Below, piece by piece: positions 8,983-21,607 of a DNA stretch of 64,000 nt (position 1 is its first letter; each line of letters begins with the position of its first letter). A program made the translations under genes and the position numbers. The stretch is from Misgurnus anguillicaudatus (Eukaryota; Chordata; Actinopteri; Cypriniformes; Cobitidae): NCBI RefSeq assembly GCF_027580225.2, contig NC_073358.2, positions 11,149,001 to 11,213,000 of the forward strand, given 5' to 3'. Below the pieces are notes generated by a model. It was given only the letters and a program-made list of their open reading frames with translations, searched no databases and was not told the DNA's origin.

Positions 8983-10711
8983 GTCTTTAGACTCGTTGCT
9001 TAAAGGCAGGACAGAAATGTCCATGACAAACGGCAAGGGTAGCCCTCATATCTCTTAACAGTGACAAAAGACCTACAGGGTGCCACGTTTCAAATAATTT
9101 CAAGGAAAATGCAACAGAACAAATCACACACCTAAACTTTTTCATGCATAACATATGACAACCTCAGTTAGAATTTCTTTCAATGTGTTTTTATTTCTCT
9201 TTGGCCAGGCAAGACAAGATTGAAATTTCTGTTTGTCCAAAGGTATTTTTCAAATTGATTTTCAGATGTCTACTTGAGTGGAAAGTATGCATTTTTGACC
9301 TTAATCGAAGTTAACTGTGTTCCTGTGTCTCGATTTGTACAGCTTTGCAAAAGGTTGCGGGTTGCCGGAAAACATGTGCTGACAAAAATGTGTACATTGA
9401 ATGCGTGTTGCCTTGGATGAAAGCTTCTGACAAATGCACAAATGTCAACACAACGAAGAGATAGCGTAATAATCACAAGGCTCTGTATCCGCATTGAAGG
9501 TCTATTTCTGGGTTTAGGTGGTCTCCCTGATGTACCATTTGTATCTCCATATATCCCTGATGGCCCCGGTCTGGCGATCTGCCTGCCAGCCAGTTCCTCT
9601 AGGTGAGGGGTTCCTTGATGGCCTCAGTCTTTGTCTAAGCCAACAAAGATGCACATTGTTTGGTGTAGGCTGCCAGGTTGAACACCCTGGAAGTCCGGTA
9701 TTCTGTCAATTTCTGCTAGCTATCAGATTGTGCTACCTTCGCTTTGTTGTGTCCAGAACCCTGGAAAACAACCACGCTATTTGTACTCCTCCCTCCTAGC
9801 CAGGAAAGGTGCACCATACTGGGCACTGGGCTTCAGTAGGTACCCTGAGGTGCCTGGAGCTATGAGACTAAAATGTAGCTAGGGATGCATGGTGTCCAAT
9901 TTGGTGTCAGATGATTAATCAGAACTTTTTCTCAATCTAAAATCAATACTTGGAAAATGCAACCATTATATGCCTTCTTAGATGTCACTTGATGTGTCAA
10001 CATTCTTTAATTTGCAAGAGTCTTCTAGGATAGAGTGAATGGTGAGTGATATTCCAGGGCCACTTGGCATTTCTGACACGTCTTCACTAGTGTCATTGGC
10101 ATTTCTTCACTAATGTCCCCTGCAGCGATTGATGTGCAACTTTGCCATCATGCAAATCAAAGACATGGCTTTTTGAGTAACTGCCCACTGTGGTGACCGC
10201 TAGTTAGGAACGCAAATTTAAGAAAATACATCAACATTTACGCCAAGGTGTGTTGTAAATTTCAAGCATTTAGCATATACTACTTTTGACAAGTACTCAT
10301 TTTGACACTCTCCCACAATGAGAAAACACATTTCAAGAAATTAAATGAAAGGAAAGTGAAAAACATAGCTCATGTGAACAATCTCAAAATGAAATGCAGT
10401 AAGAACTTACCATAACCTGTGGACAAATCATTCCAATTTGAATGGCGACTGAATGCTCTCCGGAGGAAAAGTTTGTGCTCCCTGTTGCCTCGTGACAAAA
10501 TTTGCATATGGGAGACTGTCCTGTGTATTTCAGTTGCCATGCTGAAAACCGACACTAGAAGTTGGCTTTTTGCTGCAAAATTTGCGAGCTGGACCAAACA
10601 GGCCCTTTGCTGCTTGAGCGAGTCTTAGCCGCTCCCATGGGGAGCGCAAGCACACTGAGACGGCCCAGTCTGTTAGATCAGTAAAACAAACAACCCAAAG
10701 TCATGCTTACG

Positions 10712-10784
10712 TGGAGAATGCGGGCATCGATCCCGCTACTTCTCGCATGCTAAGCGAGCGCTCTACCACTTGAGCTAATTCCCC
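10712..10784 (-). tRNA. tRNA-Ala-AGC: tRNA-Ala(AGC), unit 4
   Basis: D-loop reads CAAGTGG instead of CAAATGG; both forms occur in vertebrate tRNA-Ala(AGC). Confidence 0.95.
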
Positions 10785-10808
10785 TTGCCAAAGACGACTG
10801 CGACACTC

Positions 10809-10873
10809 GACTCGTTGGCCTAGGGGTACTATTTTCGCTATGGGCGCGTGAGATTCAAATCCCGGACCAGCCC
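10809..10873 (+). pseudogene. tRNA-Pro(TGG) pseudogene, unit 4
   Basis: Same deleted sequence as 98-162. Confidence 0.87.
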
Positions 10874-10941
10874 GTTTTCAGATTTGCCACTTGACGCAAC
10901 AGCACTGGCACAAACCTTGGCCGAACAGCCTGCGCCCACGT

Positions 10942-11015
10942 GGCCGGTTAGCTCAGTTGGTTAGAGCGTGGTGCTAATAACGCCAAGGTCGGGGGTTCGA
11001 TCCCCGTACGGGCCA
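10942..11015 (+). tRNA. tRNA-Ile-AAT: tRNA-Ile(AAT), unit 4, T-stem variant
   Basis: T-stem strand is GGGGG instead of GCGGG, which replaces a C-G pair with a G-G mismatch. Confidence 0.93.
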
Positions 11016-11088
11016 TGCGGTTTTCTCTGCCGCTTTCTGCTGCTTGTTGTGAACTTTCACGGAAATTCTTGCAGGACAGGGGTGTCTG

Positions 11089-11161
11089 GCCGAAATAGCT
11101 CAGTTGGGAGAGCGTTAGACTGAAGATCTAAAGGTCCCTGGTTCGATCCCGGGTTTCGGCA
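11089..11161 (+). tRNA. tRNA-Phe-GAA: tRNA-Phe(GAA), unit 4
   Basis: Gene unchanged; the base before it is G instead of T. Confidence 0.97.
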
Positions 11162-11257
11162 TTGAAAGCCCCTTTCTGAGAGATGCTTACCCTATATGGC
11201 CCAAGCAGTGTGACCTTTTCTCCGTGACCCAGTGGGCCAGGCGTCCAACCACAACAG

Positions 11258-11330
11258 GGTTCCATGGTGTAATGGGTAGCACTCTGGACTCTGAATCCAG
11301 CGACCCGACTTTCAAGTCTCGGTGGGACCT
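11258..11330 (+). tRNA. tRNA-Gln-CTG: tRNA-Gln(CTG), degenerate, unit 4
   Basis: Same altered T-arm as 547-619. Confidence 0.75.
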
Positions 11331-11969
11331 GTCGGACTTTGGGCTTTCCAAGCAAAACCGTGTCTGTGGGGCCAATGTTTGTTCCCCCCCACCATTTTTC
11401 AACCAGTGCGCACACACTGTAAACTAAATATGTTGTAATTTAAGCCACATTAGCACTTCATTCTTTTGACAGTCGCATTGGGTCTACAGTATACAAGGGG
11501 TCAAATTTCAGCAAATACAAGTACCATTCAACAAAACAAATTAAGCATGTATTAAACCTTAAAATGAACGAAAAATCTATGCTTAGGCCAAAGAACAGGC
11601 CACGTGAAATACACGGCTCATGTGTACAGGCCAAAGGAAACACACACGTCATGTTTACAATCTTAAAGTAAAATGTAATAATAAACTTACCAGAAATGAC
11701 GGGAAGACAAATGGACGTTAAAAGAAAATGTTTCCCATACTAAATTGCAACTAAACACCTTTGGAATTTAAACCTCCAGCTGCTTGTGAATGAATATACG
11801 TATGGAAGCATTTCGTGTGTGTGCTCAGTTGCCAAACTGAGGAACTGCTGGCTTTTTCTGGCCAAATGTATGAGCAGGACCCAATGAGAAGAACTTTTCT
11901 GTAGCTGGTGGGCCTCAAAAGCTTCTATAGGGAACCCACATGTACTGCGATGGCCGAGTTTTTCACATC

Positions 11970-12002
11970 AAGCGAGCGCTCTACCATTCAAGCCAATTCC
12001 CC
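11970..12002 (-). pseudogene. tRNA-Ala 5' fragment, unit 4
   Basis: Same as 1259-1291; the flank just outside reads GAGTTTTTC. Confidence 0.87.
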
Positions 12003-12081
12003 TCATGTCCAACTGACGACCTCTTTGCATGTGGATGCTGGTGGCAACGTAATGGAAGGTGGAATGCCAGTGGTGGCGCTT

Positions 12082-12153
12082 GGCTCGTTGGTCTAGGGGT
12101 ATGATTCTCGCTTCGGGTGCGAGAGGTCCCGGGTTCAAATCCCGGACGAGCCC
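12082..12153 (+). tRNA. tRNA-Pro-CGG: tRNA-Pro(CGG), unit 4
   Basis: Same as 1371-1442. Confidence 0.96.
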
Positions 12154-12392
12154 GACTTTCAATGTTCTTACGCAGCCAGGCTCAAGTAGTGACCTGTACA
12201 GAATAGGGATGTCTACAAGCAATCGTGGAAGTGCATTTAAACCTATCGAATTACGACAGGAGTACGAACGTTGGTGTACGCTTATTCCCTTTTCTGCAAG
12301 TGTGAGCCGCAAACGCTACCACAGGGAGTGCACGCATACTGTGATGGCCCGGTGAGTCGCGTCAAAAAAATGAGCAACAAATCACACTCACG

Positions 12393-12445
12393 TGAAGAAT
12401 GCGGGCATCGATCACGCTACCTCTCGCATGCTGAGCTAATTCCCC
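12393..12445 (-). pseudogene. Deleted tRNA-Ala, unit 4
   Basis: Same as 1682-1734. Confidence 0.87.
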
Positions 12446-12542
12446 TTAAAGAAGACAGGTGACCGCTTTGGCTTGTGGAAGCCGGCTGCGTAGTGGTGAA
12501 AATACGTATCCCGGAGGTTCAGCTGGGCCAGCTCGGCGGCTT

Positions 12543-12614
12543 GGCTCGTTGGTCTAGGGGTATGATTCTCGCTTAGGGTGCGAGAGGTCCCGGGTTCAAA
12601 TCCCGGACGAGCCC
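12543..12614 (+). tRNA. tRNA-Pro-AGG: tRNA-Pro(AGG), unit 4
   Basis: Same as 1832-1903. Confidence 0.96.
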
Positions 12615-14343
12615 GTCTTTAGACTCGTTGCTTAAAGGCAGGACAGAAATGTCCATGACAAACGGCAAGGGTAGCCCTCATATCTCTTAACAGTGACAAA
12701 AGACCTACAGGGTGCCACGTTTCAAATAATTTCAAGGAAAATGCAACAGAACAAATCACACACCTAAACTTTTTCATGCATAACATATGACAACCTCAGT
12801 TAGAATTTCTTTCAATGTGTTTTTATTTCTCTTTGGCCAGGCAAGACAAGATTGAAATTTCTGTTTGTCCAAAGGTATTTTTCAAATTGATTTTCAGATG
12901 TCTACTTGAGTGGAAAGTATGCATTTTTGACCTTAATCGAAGTTAACTGTGTTCCTGTGTCTCGATTTGTACAGCTTTGCAAAAGGTTGCGGGTTGCCGG
13001 AAAACATGTGCTGACAAAAATGTGTACATTGAATGCGTGTTGCCTTGGATGAAAGCTTCTGACAAATGCACAAATGTCAACACAACGAAGAGATAGCGTA
13101 ATAATCACAAGGCTCTGTATCCGCATTGAAGGTCTATTTCTGGGTTTAGGTGGTCTCCCTGATGTACCATTTGTATCTCCATATATCCCTGATGGCCCCG
13201 GTCTGGCGATCTGCCTGCCAGCCAGTTCCTCTAGGTGAGGGGTTCCTTGATGGCCTCAGTCTTTGTCTAAGCCAACAAAGATGCACATTGTTTGGTGTAG
13301 GCTGCCAGGTTGAACACCCTGGAAGTCCGGTATTCTGTCAATTTCTGCTAGCTATCAGATTGTGCTACCTTCGCTTTGTTGTGTCCAGAACCCTGGAAAA
13401 CAACCACGCTATTTGTACTCCTCCCTCCTAGCCAGGAAAGGTGCACCATACTGGGCACTGGGCTTCAGTAGGTACCCTGAGGTGCCTGGAGCTATGAGAC
13501 TAAAATGTAGCTAGGGATGCATGGTGTCCAATTTGGTGTCAGATGATTAATCAGAACTTTTTCTCAATCTAAAATCAATACTTGGAAAATGCAACCATTA
13601 TATGCCTTCTTAGATGTCACTTGATGTGTCAACATTCTTTAATTTGCAAGAGTCTTCTAGGATAGAGTGAATGGTGAGTGATATTCCAGGGCCACTTGGC
13701 ATTTCTGACACGTCTTCACTAGTGTCATTGGCATTTCTTCACTAATGTCCCCTGCAGCGATTGATGTGCAACTTTGCCATCATGCAAATCAAAGACATGG
13801 CTTTTTGAGTAACTGCCCACTGTGGTGACCGCTAGTTAGGAACGCAAATTTAAGAAAATACATCAACATTTACGCCAAGGTGTGTTGTAAATTTCAAGCA
13901 TTTAGCATATACTACTTTTGACAAGTACTCATTTTGACACTCTCCCACAATGAGAAAACACATTTCAAGAAATTAAATGAAAGGAAAGTGAAAAACATAG
14001 CTCATGTGAACAATCTCAAAATGAAATGCAGTAAGAACTTACCATAACCTGTGGACAAATCATTCCAATTTGAATGGCGACTGAATGCTCTCCGGAGGAA
14101 AAGTTTGTGCTCCCTGTTGCCTCGTGACAAAATTTGCATATGGGAGACTGTCCTGTGTATTTCAGTTGCCATGCTGAAAACCGACACTAGAAGTTGGCTT
14201 TTTGCTGCAAAATTTGCGAGCTGGACCAAACAGGCCCTTTGCTGCTTGAGCGAGTCTTAGCCGCTCCCATGGGGAGCGCAAGCACACTGAGACGGCCCAG
14301 TCTGTTAGATCAGTAAAACAAACAACCCAAAGTCATGCTTACG

Positions 14344-14416
14344 TGGAGAATGCGGGCATCGATCCCGCTACTTCTCGCATGCTAAGCGAGCGCTCTACCA
14401 TTTGAGCTAATTCCCC
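14344..14416 (-). tRNA. tRNA-Ala-AGC: tRNA-Ala(AGC), unit 5
   Basis: Same sequence as the copy at 1-73. Confidence 0.95.
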
Positions 14417-14440
14417 TTGCCAAAGACGACTGCGACACTC

Positions 14441-14505
14441 GACTCGTTGGCCTAGGGGTACTATTTTCGCTATGGGCGCGTGAGATTCAAATCCCGGACC
14501 AGCCC
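14441..14505 (+). pseudogene. tRNA-Pro(TGG) pseudogene, unit 5
   Basis: Same deleted sequence as 98-162. Confidence 0.87.
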
Positions 14506-14573
14506 GTTTTCAGATTTGCCACTTGACGCAACAGCACTGGCACAAACCTTGGCCGAACAGCCTGCGCCCACGT

Positions 14574-14647
14574 GGCCGGTTAGCTCAGTTGGTTAGAGCG
14601 TGGTGCTAATAACGCCAAGGTCGCGGGTTCGATCCCCGTACGGGCCA
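14574..14647 (+). tRNA. tRNA-Ile-AAT: tRNA-Ile(AAT), unit 5
   Basis: Same as 231-304, GCGGG T-stem. Confidence 0.97.
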
Positions 14648-14720
14648 TGCGGTTTTCTCTGCCGCTTTCTGCTGCTTGTTGTGAACTTTCACGGAAATTC
14701 TTGCAGGACAGGGGTGTCTG

Positions 14721-14793
14721 GCCGAAATAGCTCAGTTGGGAGAGCGTTAGACTGAAGATCTAAAGGTCCCTGGTTCGATCCCGGGTTTCGGCA
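14721..14793 (+). tRNA. tRNA-Phe-GAA: tRNA-Phe(GAA), unit 5
   Basis: Gene unchanged; preceded by G as in unit 4. Confidence 0.97.
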
Positions 14794-14889
14794 TTGAAAG
14801 CCCCTTTCTGAGAGATGCTTACCCTATATGGCCCAAGCAGTGTGACCTTTTCTCCGTGACCCAGTGGGCCAGGCGTCCAACCACAACAG

Positions 14890-14962
14890 GGTTCCATGGT
14901 GTAATGGGTAGCACTCTGGACTCTGAATCCAGCGACCCGACTTTCAAGTCTCGGTGGGACCT
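14890..14962 (+). tRNA. tRNA-Gln-CTG: tRNA-Gln(CTG), degenerate, unit 5
   Basis: Same altered T-arm as 547-619. Confidence 0.75.
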
Positions 14963-15601
14963 GTCGGACTTTGGGCTTTCCAAGCAAAACCGTGTCTGTG
15001 GGGCCAATGTTTGTTCCCCCCCACCATTTTTCAACCAGTGCGCACACACTGTAAACTAAATATGTTGTAATTTAAGCCACATTAGCACTTCATTCTTTTG
15101 ACAGTCGCATTGGGCCTACAGTATACAAGGGGTCAAATTTCAGCAAATACAAGTACCATTCAACAAAACAAATTAAGCATGTATTAAACCTTAAAATGAA
15201 CGAAAAATCTATGCTTAGGCCAAAGAACAGGCCACGTGAAATACACGGCTCATGTGTACAGGCCAAAGGAAACACACACGTCATGTTTACAATCTTAAAG
15301 TAAAATGTAATAATAAACTTACCAGAAATGACGGGAAGACAAATGGACGTTAAAAGAAAATGTTTCCCATACTAAATTGCAACTAAACACCTTTGGAATT
15401 TAAACCTCCAGCTGCTTGTGAATGAATATACGTATGGAAGCATTTCGTGTGTGTGCTCAGTTGCCAAACTGAGGAACTGCTGGCTTTTTCTGGCCAAATG
15501 TATGAGCAGGACCCAATGAGAAGAACTTTTCTGTAGCTGGTGGGCCTCAAAAGCTCCTATAGGGAACCCACATGTACTGCGATGGCCGAGTCTTTCACAT
15601 C

Positions 15602-15634
15602 AAGCGAGCGCTCTACCATTCAAGCCAATTCCCC
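15602..15634 (-). pseudogene. tRNA-Ala 5' fragment, unit 5
   Basis: Same as 1259-1291. Confidence 0.87.
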
Positions 15635-15713
15635 TCATGTCAAACTGACGACCTCTTTGCATGTGGTTGCTGGTGGCAACGTAATGGAAGGTGGAATGCC
15701 GGTGGTGGCGCTT

Positions 15714-15785
15714 GGCTCGTTGGTCTAGGGGTATGATTCTCGCTTCGGGTGCGAGAGGTCCCGGGTTCAAATCCCGGACGAGCCC
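15714..15785 (+). tRNA. tRNA-Pro-CGG: tRNA-Pro(CGG), unit 5
   Basis: Same as 1371-1442. Confidence 0.96.
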
Positions 15786-16024
15786 GACTTTCAATGTTCT
15801 TACGCAGCCAGGCTCAAGTAGTGACCTGTACAGAATAGGGATGTCTACAAGCAATCGTGGAAGTGCATTTAAACCTATCGAATTACGACAGGAGTACGAA
15901 CGTTGGTGTACGCTTATTCCCTTTTCTGCAAGTGTGAGCCGCAAACGCTACCACACGGAGTGCACGCATACTGTGATGGCCCGGTGAGTCGCGTCAAAAA
16001 AATGAGCAACAAATCACACTCACG

Positions 16025-16077
16025 TGAAGAATGCGGGCATCGATCACGCTACCTCTCGCATGCTGAGCTAATTCCCC
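16025..16077 (-). pseudogene. Deleted tRNA-Ala, unit 5
   Basis: Same as 1682-1734. Confidence 0.87.
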
Positions 16078-16174
16078 TTAAAGAAGACAGGTGACCGCTT
16101 TGGCTTGTGGAAGCCGGCTGCGTAGTGGTGAAAATACGTATCCCGGAGGTTCAGCTGGGCCAGCTCGGCGGCTT

Positions 16175-16246
16175 GGCTCGTTGGTCTAGGGGTATGATTC
16201 TCGCTTAGGGTGCGAGAGGTCCCGGGTTCAAATCCCGGACGAGCCC
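16175..16246 (+). tRNA. tRNA-Pro-AGG: tRNA-Pro(AGG), unit 5
   Basis: Same as 1832-1903. Confidence 0.96.
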
Positions 16247-17975
16247 GTCTTTAGACTCGTTGCTTAAAGGCAGGACAGAAATGTCCATGACAAACGGCAA
16301 GGGTAGCCCTCATATCTCTTAACAGTGACAAAAGACCTACAGGGTGCCACGTTTCAAATAATTTCAAGGAAAATGCAACAGAACAAATCACACACCTAAA
16401 CTTTTTCATGCATAACATATGACAACCTCAGTTAGAATTTCTTTCAATGTGTTTTTATTTCTCTTTGGCCAGGCAAGACAAGATTGAAATTTCTGTTTGT
16501 CCAAAGGTATTTTTCAAATTGATTTTCAGATGTCTACTTGAGTGGAAAGTATGCATTTTTGACCTTAATCGAAGTTAACTGTGTTCCTGTGTCTCGATTT
16601 GTACAGCTTTGCAAAAGGTTGCGGGTTGCCGGAAAACATGTGCTGACAAAAATGTGTACATTGAATGCGTGTTGCCTTGGATGAAAGCTTCTGACAAATG
16701 CACAAATGTCAACACAACGAAGAGATAGCGTAATAATCACAAGGCTCTGTATCCGCATTGAAGGTCTATTTCTGGGTTTAGGTGGTCTCCCTGATGTACC
16801 ATTTGTATCTCCATATATCCCTGATGGCCCCGGTCTGGCGATCTGCCTGCCAGCCAGTTCCTCTAGGTGAGGGGTTCCTTGATGGCCTCAGTCTTTGTCT
16901 AAGCCAACAAAGATGCACATTGTTTGGTGTAGGCTGCCAGGTTGAACACCCTGGAAGTCCGGTATTCTGTCAATTTCTGCTAGCTATCAGATTGTGCTAC
17001 CTTCGCTTTGTTGTGTCCAGAACCCTGGAAAACAACCACGCTATTTGTACTCCTCCCTCCTAGCCAGGAAAGGTGCACCATACTGGGCACTGGGCTTCAG
17101 TAGGTACCCTGAGGTGCCTGGAGCTATGAGACTAAAATGTAGCTAGGGATGCATGGTGTCCAATTTGGTGTCAGATGATTAATCAGAACTTTTTCTCAAT
17201 CTAAAATCAATACTTGGAAAATGCAACCATTATATGCCTTCTTAGATGTCACTTGATGTGTCAACATTCTTTAATTTGCAAGAGTCTTCTAGGATAGAGT
17301 GAATGGTGAGTGATATTCCAGGGCCACTTGGCATTTCTGACACGTCTTCACTAGTGTCATTGGCATTTCTTCACTAATGTCCCCTGCAGCGATTGATGTG
17401 CAACTTTGCCATCATGCAAATCAAAGACATGGCTTTTTGAGTAACTGCCCACTGTGGTGACCGCTAGTTAGGAACGCAAATTTAAGAAAATACATCAACA
17501 TTTACGCCAAGGTGTGTTGTAAATTTCAAGCATTTAGCATATACTACTTTTGACAAGTACTCATTTTGACACTCTCCCACAATGAGAAAACACATTTCAA
17601 GAAATTAAATGAAAGGAAAGTGAAAAACATAGCTCATGTGAACAATCTCAAAATGAAATGCAGTAAGAACTTACCATAACCTGTGGACAAATCATTCCAA
17701 TTTGAATGGCGACTGAATGCTCTCCGGAGGAAAAGTTTGTGCTCCCTGTTGCCTCGTGACAAAATTTGCATATGGGAGACTGTCCTGTGTATTTCAGTTG
17801 CCATGCTGAAAACCGACACTAGAAGTTGGCTTTTTGCTGCAAAATTTGCGAGCTGGACCAAACAGGCCCTTTGCTGCTTGAGCGAGTCTTAGCCGCTCCC
17901 ATGGGGAGCGCAAGCACACTGAGACGGCCCAGTCTGTTAGATCAGTAAAACAAACAACCCAAAGTCATGCTTACG

Positions 17976-18048
17976 TGGAGAATGCGGGCATCGATCCCGC
18001 TACTTCTCGCATGCTAAGCGAGCGCTCTACCATTTGAGCTAATTCCCC
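17976..18048 (-). tRNA. tRNA-Ala-AGC: tRNA-Ala(AGC), unit 6
   Basis: Same sequence as the copy at 1-73. Confidence 0.95.
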
Positions 18049-18072
18049 TTGCCAAAGACGACTGCGACACTC

Positions 18073-18137
18073 GACTCGTTGGCCTAGGGGTACTATTTTC
18101 GCTATGGGCGCGTGAGATTCAAATCCCGGACCAGCCC
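18073..18137 (+). pseudogene. tRNA-Pro(TGG) pseudogene, unit 6
   Basis: Same deleted sequence as 98-162. Confidence 0.87.
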
Positions 18138-18205
18138 GTTTTCAGATTTGCCACTTGACGCAACAGCACTGGCACAAACCTTGGCCGAACAGCCTGCGCC
18201 CACGT

Positions 18206-18279
18206 GGCCGGTTAGCTCAGTTGGTTAGAGCGTGGTGCTAATAACGCCAAGGTCGCGGGTTCGATCCCCGTACGGGCCA
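18206..18279 (+). tRNA. tRNA-Ile-AAT: tRNA-Ile(AAT), unit 6
   Basis: Gene as 231-304; the first trailer base is G instead of T. Confidence 0.97.
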
Positions 18280-18352
18280 GGCGGTTTTCTCTGCCGCTTT
18301 CTGCTGCTTGTTGTGAACTTTCACGGAAATTCTTGCAGGACAGGGGTGTCTT

Positions 18353-18425
18353 GCCGAAATAGCTCAGTTGGGAGAGCGTTAGACTGAAGATCTAAAGGTC
18401 CCTGGTTCGATCCCGGGTTTCGGCA
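18353..18425 (+). tRNA. tRNA-Phe-GAA: tRNA-Phe(GAA), unit 6
   Basis: Same as 378-450. Confidence 0.97.
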
Positions 18426-18521
18426 TTGAAAGCCCCTTTCTGAGAGATGCTTACCCTATATGGCCCAAGCAGTGTGACCTTTTCTCCGTGACCCAGTGGG
18501 CCAGGCGTCCAACCACAACAG

Positions 18522-18594
18522 GGTTCCATGGTGTAATGGGTAGCACTCTGGACTCTGAATCCAGCGACCCGACTTTCAAGTCTCGGTGGGACCT
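18522..18594 (+). tRNA. tRNA-Gln-CTG: tRNA-Gln(CTG), degenerate, unit 6
   Basis: Same altered T-arm as 547-619. Confidence 0.75.
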
Positions 18595-19233
18595 GTCGGA
18601 CTTTGGGCTTTCCAAGCAAAACCGTGTCTGTGGGGCCAATGTTTGTTCCCCCCCACCATTTTTCAACCAGTGCGCACACACTGTAAACTAAATATGTTGT
18701 AATTTAAGCCACATTAGCACTTCATTCTTTTGACAGTCGCATTGGGCCTACAGTATACAAGGGGTCAAATTTCAGCAAATACAAGTACCATTCAACAAAA
18801 CAAATTAAGCATGTATTAAACCTTAAAATGAACGAAAAATCTATGCTTAGGCCAAAGAACAGGCCACGTGAAATACACGGCTCATGTGTACAGGCCAAAG
18901 GAAACACACACGTCATGTTTACAATCTTAAAGTAAAATGTAATAATAAACTTACCAGAAATGACGGGAAGACAAATGGACGTTAAAAGAAAATGTTTCCC
19001 ATACTAAATTGCAACTAAACACCTTTGGAATTTAAACCTCCAGCTGCTTGTGAATGAATATACGTATGGAAGCATTTCGTGTGTGTGCTCAGTTGCCAAA
19101 CTGAGGAACTGCTGGCTTTTTCTGGCCAAATGTATGAGCAGGACCCAATGAGAAGAACTTTTCTGTAGCTGGTGGGCCTCAAAAGCTCCTATAGGGAACC
19201 CACATGTACTGCGATGGCCGAGTCTTTCACATC

Positions 19234-19266
19234 AAGCGAGCGCTCTACCATTCAAGCCAATTCCCC
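19234..19266 (-). pseudogene. tRNA-Ala 5' fragment, unit 6
   Basis: Same as 1259-1291. Confidence 0.87.
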
Positions 19267-19345
19267 TCATGTCCAACTGACGACCTCTTTGCATGTGGAT
19301 GCTGGTGGCAACGTAATGGAAGGTGGAATGCCAGTGGTGGCGCTT

Positions 19346-19417
19346 GGCTCGTTGGTCTAGGGGTATGATTCTCGCTTCGGGTGCGAGAGGTCCCGGGTTC
19401 AAATCCCGGACGAGCCC
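19346..19417 (+). tRNA. tRNA-Pro-CGG: tRNA-Pro(CGG), unit 6
   Basis: Same as 1371-1442. Confidence 0.96.
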
Positions 19418-19656
19418 GACTTTCAATGTTCTTACGCAGACAGGCTCAAGTAGTGACCTGTACAGAATAGGGATGTCTACAAGCAATCGTGGAAGTGCAT
19501 TTAAACCTATCGAATTACGACAGGAGTACGAACGTTGGTGTACGCTTATTCCCTTTTCTGCAAGTGTGAGCCGCAAACGCTACCACAGGGAGTGCACGCA
19601 TACTGTGATGGCCCGGTGAGTCGCGTCAAAAAAATGAGCAACAAATCACACTCACG

Positions 19657-19709
19657 TGAAGAATGCGGGCATCGATCACGCTACCTCTCGCATGCTGAGC
19701 TAATTCCCC
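19657..19709 (-). pseudogene. Deleted tRNA-Ala, unit 6
   Basis: Same as 1682-1734. Confidence 0.87.
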
Positions 19710-19806
19710 TTAAAGAAGACAGGTGACCGCTTTGGCTTGTGGAAGCCGGCTGCGTAGTGGTGAAAATACGTATCCCGGAGGTTCAGCTGGGCCAGCTCGG
19801 CGGCTT

Positions 19807-19878
19807 GGCTCGTTGGTCTAGGGGTATGATTCTCGCTTAGGGTGCGAGAGGTCCCGGGTTCAAATCCCGGTCGAGCCC
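19807..19878 (+). tRNA. tRNA-Pro-AGG: tRNA-Pro(AGG), unit 6, acceptor variant
   Basis: The A opening the 3' acceptor strand is T (CCCGGTCGAGCC), which makes a T-T mismatch at the base of the acceptor stem. Confidence 0.93.
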
Positions 19879-21607
19879 GTCTTTAGACTCGTTGCTTAAA
19901 GGCAGGACAGAAATGTCCATGACAAACGGCAAGGGTAGCCCTCATATCTCTTAACAGTGACAAAAGACCTACAGGGTGCCACGTTTCAAATAATTTCAAG
20001 GAAAATGCAACAGAACAAATCACACACCTAAACTTTTTCATGCATAACATATGACAACCTCAGTTAGAATTTCTTTCAATGTGTTTTTATTTCTCTTTGG
20101 CCAGGCAAGACAAGATTGAAATTTCTGTTTGTCCAAAGGTATTTTTCAAATTGATTTTCAGATGTCTACTTGAGTGGAAAGTATGCATTTTTGACCTTAA
20201 TCGAAGTTAACTGTGTTCCTGTGTCTCGATTTGTACAGCTTTGCAAAAGGTTGCGGGTTGCCGGAAAACATGTGCTGACAAAAATGTGTACATTGAATGC
20301 GTGTTGCCTTGGATGAAAGCTTCTGACAAATGCACAAATGTCAACACAACGAAGAGATAGCGTAATAATCACAAGGCTCTGTATCCGCATTGAAGGTCTA
20401 TTTCTGGGTTTAGGTGGTCTCCCTGATGTACCATTTGTATCTCCATATATCCCTGATGGCCCCGGTCTGGCGATCTGCCTGCCAGCCAGTTCCTCTAGGT
20501 GAGGGGTTCCTTGATGGCCTCAGTCTTTGTCTAAGCCAACAAAGATGCACATTGTTTGGTGTAGGCTGCCAGGTTGAACACCCTGGAAGTCCGGTATTCT
20601 GTCAATTTCTGCTAGCTATCAGATTGTGCTACCTTCGCTTTGTTGTGTCCAGAACCCTGGAAAACAACCACGCTATTTGTACTCCTCCCTCCTAGCCAGG
20701 AAAGGTGCACCATACTGGGCACTGGGCTTCAGTAGGTACCCTGAGGTGCCTGGAGCTATGAGACTAAAATGTAGCTAGGGATGCATGGTGTCCAATTTGG
20801 TGTCAGATGATTAATCAGAACTTTTTCTCAATCTAAAATCAATACTTGGAAAATGCAACCATTATATGCCTTCTTAGATGTCACTTGATGTGTCAACATT
20901 CTTTAATTTGCAAGAGTCTTCTAGGATAGAGTGAATGGTGAGTGATATTCCAGGGCCACTTGGCATTTCTGACACGTCTTCACTAGTGTCATTGGCATTT
21001 CTTCACTAATGTCCCCTGCAGCGATTGATGTGCAACTTTGCCATCATGCAAATCAAAGACATGGCTTTTTGAGTAACTGCCCACTGTGGTGACCGCTAGT
21101 TAGGAACGCAAATTTAAGAAAATACATCAACATTTACGCCAAGGTGTGTTGTAAATTTCAAGCATTTAGCATATACTACTTTTGACAAGTACTCATTTTG
21201 ACACTCTCCCACAATGAGAAAACACATTTCAAGAAATTAAATGAAAGGAAAGTGAAAAACATAGCTCATGTGAACAATCTCAAAATGAAATGCAGTAAGA
21301 ACTTACCATAACCTGTGGACAAATCATTCCAATTTGAATGGCGACTGAATGCTCTCCGGAGGAAAAGTTTGTGCTCCCTGTTGCCTCGTGACAAAATTTG
21401 CATATGGGAGACTGTCCTGTGTATTTCAGTTGCCATGCTGAAAACCGACACTAGAAGTTGGCTTTTTGCTGCAAAATTTGCGAGCTGGACCAAACAGGCC
21501 CTTTGCTGCTTGAGCGAGTCTTAGCCGCTCCCATGGGGAGCGCAAGCACACTGAGACGGCCCAGTCTGTTAGATCAGTAAAACAAACAACCCAAAGTCAT
21601 GCTTACG

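Larger units (their letters stand above)
7080..10711 (+). repeat. Array unit 3 (3632 bp)
   Basis: No difference from unit 1 was noticed by eye, so units 1-3 form a recent sub-block. Confidence 0.97.
10712..14343 (+). repeat. Array unit 4 (3632 bp)
   Basis: Carries the alternative tRNA-Ala D-loop base, the GGGGG tRNA-Ile T-stem variant, and GGTGG in place of GGCGG just upstream of Pro(CGG). Confidence 0.97.
14344..17975 (+). repeat. Array unit 5 (3632 bp)
   Basis: Private changes lie around the Ala fragment and the module-3 flank, for example GTCAAACTG at 15639 and CCACACGGAG near 15951. Confidence 0.97.
17976..21607 (+). repeat. Array unit 6 (3632 bp)
   Basis: Private changes include a T in the acceptor stem of Pro(AGG) and GCAGACAGG downstream of Pro(CGG). 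Confidence 0.97.

Noticed and set aside
11968..12312. 114-codon minus-strand open frame across tRNA-Pro(CGG), recurring in several units
   Set aside because: It reads through a tRNA gene and an Ala relic and is shortened by single changes in other units. No family resemblance.
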